In this document: positions 63,975 to 64,000 of the stretch, one piece after another
Layout of the letters: each line of letters begins with the position of its first letter
How positions within the stretch are numbered: the first letter of the stretch is position 1
Source: Deltaproteobacteria bacterium
GTDB taxonomy: Bacteria > Myxococcota_A > Polyangia > Polyangiales > Polyangiaceae
Length of the DNA stretch: 64,000 nucleotides
NCBI GenBank assembly: GCA_016218915.1
Contig: JACRCQ010000058.1
Span: forward strand, 221,143-285,142
Direction: 5' to 3'
Notes under the pieces: generated by a model
Told to the model about the DNA's origin: nothing
What the model saw: only the letters and a program-made list of their open reading frames with translations
Databases searched by the model: none
Translations under genes and position numbers: made by a program

Positions 63975-64000
63975 CGGGATCCGCTGCCCCGAACGCATTC

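Overview
The window looks like chromosomal DNA of a high-GC myxobacterium (Myxococcota, probably the Polyangiales side). The signs are Ser/Thr kinases fused to PilZ domains, two proteins with MYXO-CTERM-like sorting tails, a cobalamin-dependent ribonucleotide reductase, and more than a dozen lipoproteins with Gly/Ser/Ala-rich tethers behind the lipobox. This placement is inference from gene content; no rRNA or tRNA gene was seen.

Layout. 1-1913: 3' end of infB, a DUF503 (YlxP-like) gene and rbfA, the usual translation cluster. 2201-8090: a signalling block with an HD-GYP response regulator, a kinase-PilZ fusion, a metalloprotease with a sorting tail, an FHA-GGDEF diguanylate cyclase and a second kinase-PilZ fusion. 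8269-15690: four genes with start/stop overlaps (MoxR-like AAA ATPase, DUF5682 protein, VWA protein, SWIM zinc-finger/HEAT protein), matching the order of the uncharacterised yehL-yehM-yehP-yehQ set of E. coli. 15717-22842: a zinc-ribbon SDR protein, two small Cys-Cys lipoproteins, nrdJ and an alpha/beta hydrolase. 22839-26049: two M16-fold proteins, both lacking the zinc motif. 26195-31726: SpeD-type AdoMet decarboxylase, an orphan membrane domain like that of membrane spermidine synthases, an unknown anchored protein and two GT-C-like membrane proteins. 31800-33508: gene debris, made up of a decayed beta-helix protein, an intact Cys-rich lipoprotein and an IS4-type transposase tail. 33591-38752: S9 peptidase, a third GT-C-like protein, an OmpA-like domain protein and a coiled-coil membrane protein.

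38797-62979 is dominated by exported proteins, mostly lipoproteins: beta-helix, VWA, FG-GAP/CARDB, an exported-looking methyltransferase, an expansin-like protein, F5/8-type C, OmpA/TSP3, beta-propellers, DUF3160 and SGNH hydrolase. Among them lie a membrane dipeptidase and several unknowns. The window ends with a PAS/Cys-motif protein and a multi-armed palindrome at 63895-63974.

How the genes may work together. The 2.2-8.1 kb block contains the parts to make, degrade and sense c-di-GMP, joined to Ser/Thr phosphorylation through FHA and PilZ domains. The 8.3-15.7 kb operon has the form of an ATPase-plus-VWA chaperone system with two partner proteins. The lipoprotein region reads as a surface or secreted repertoire for polymer binding and degradation.
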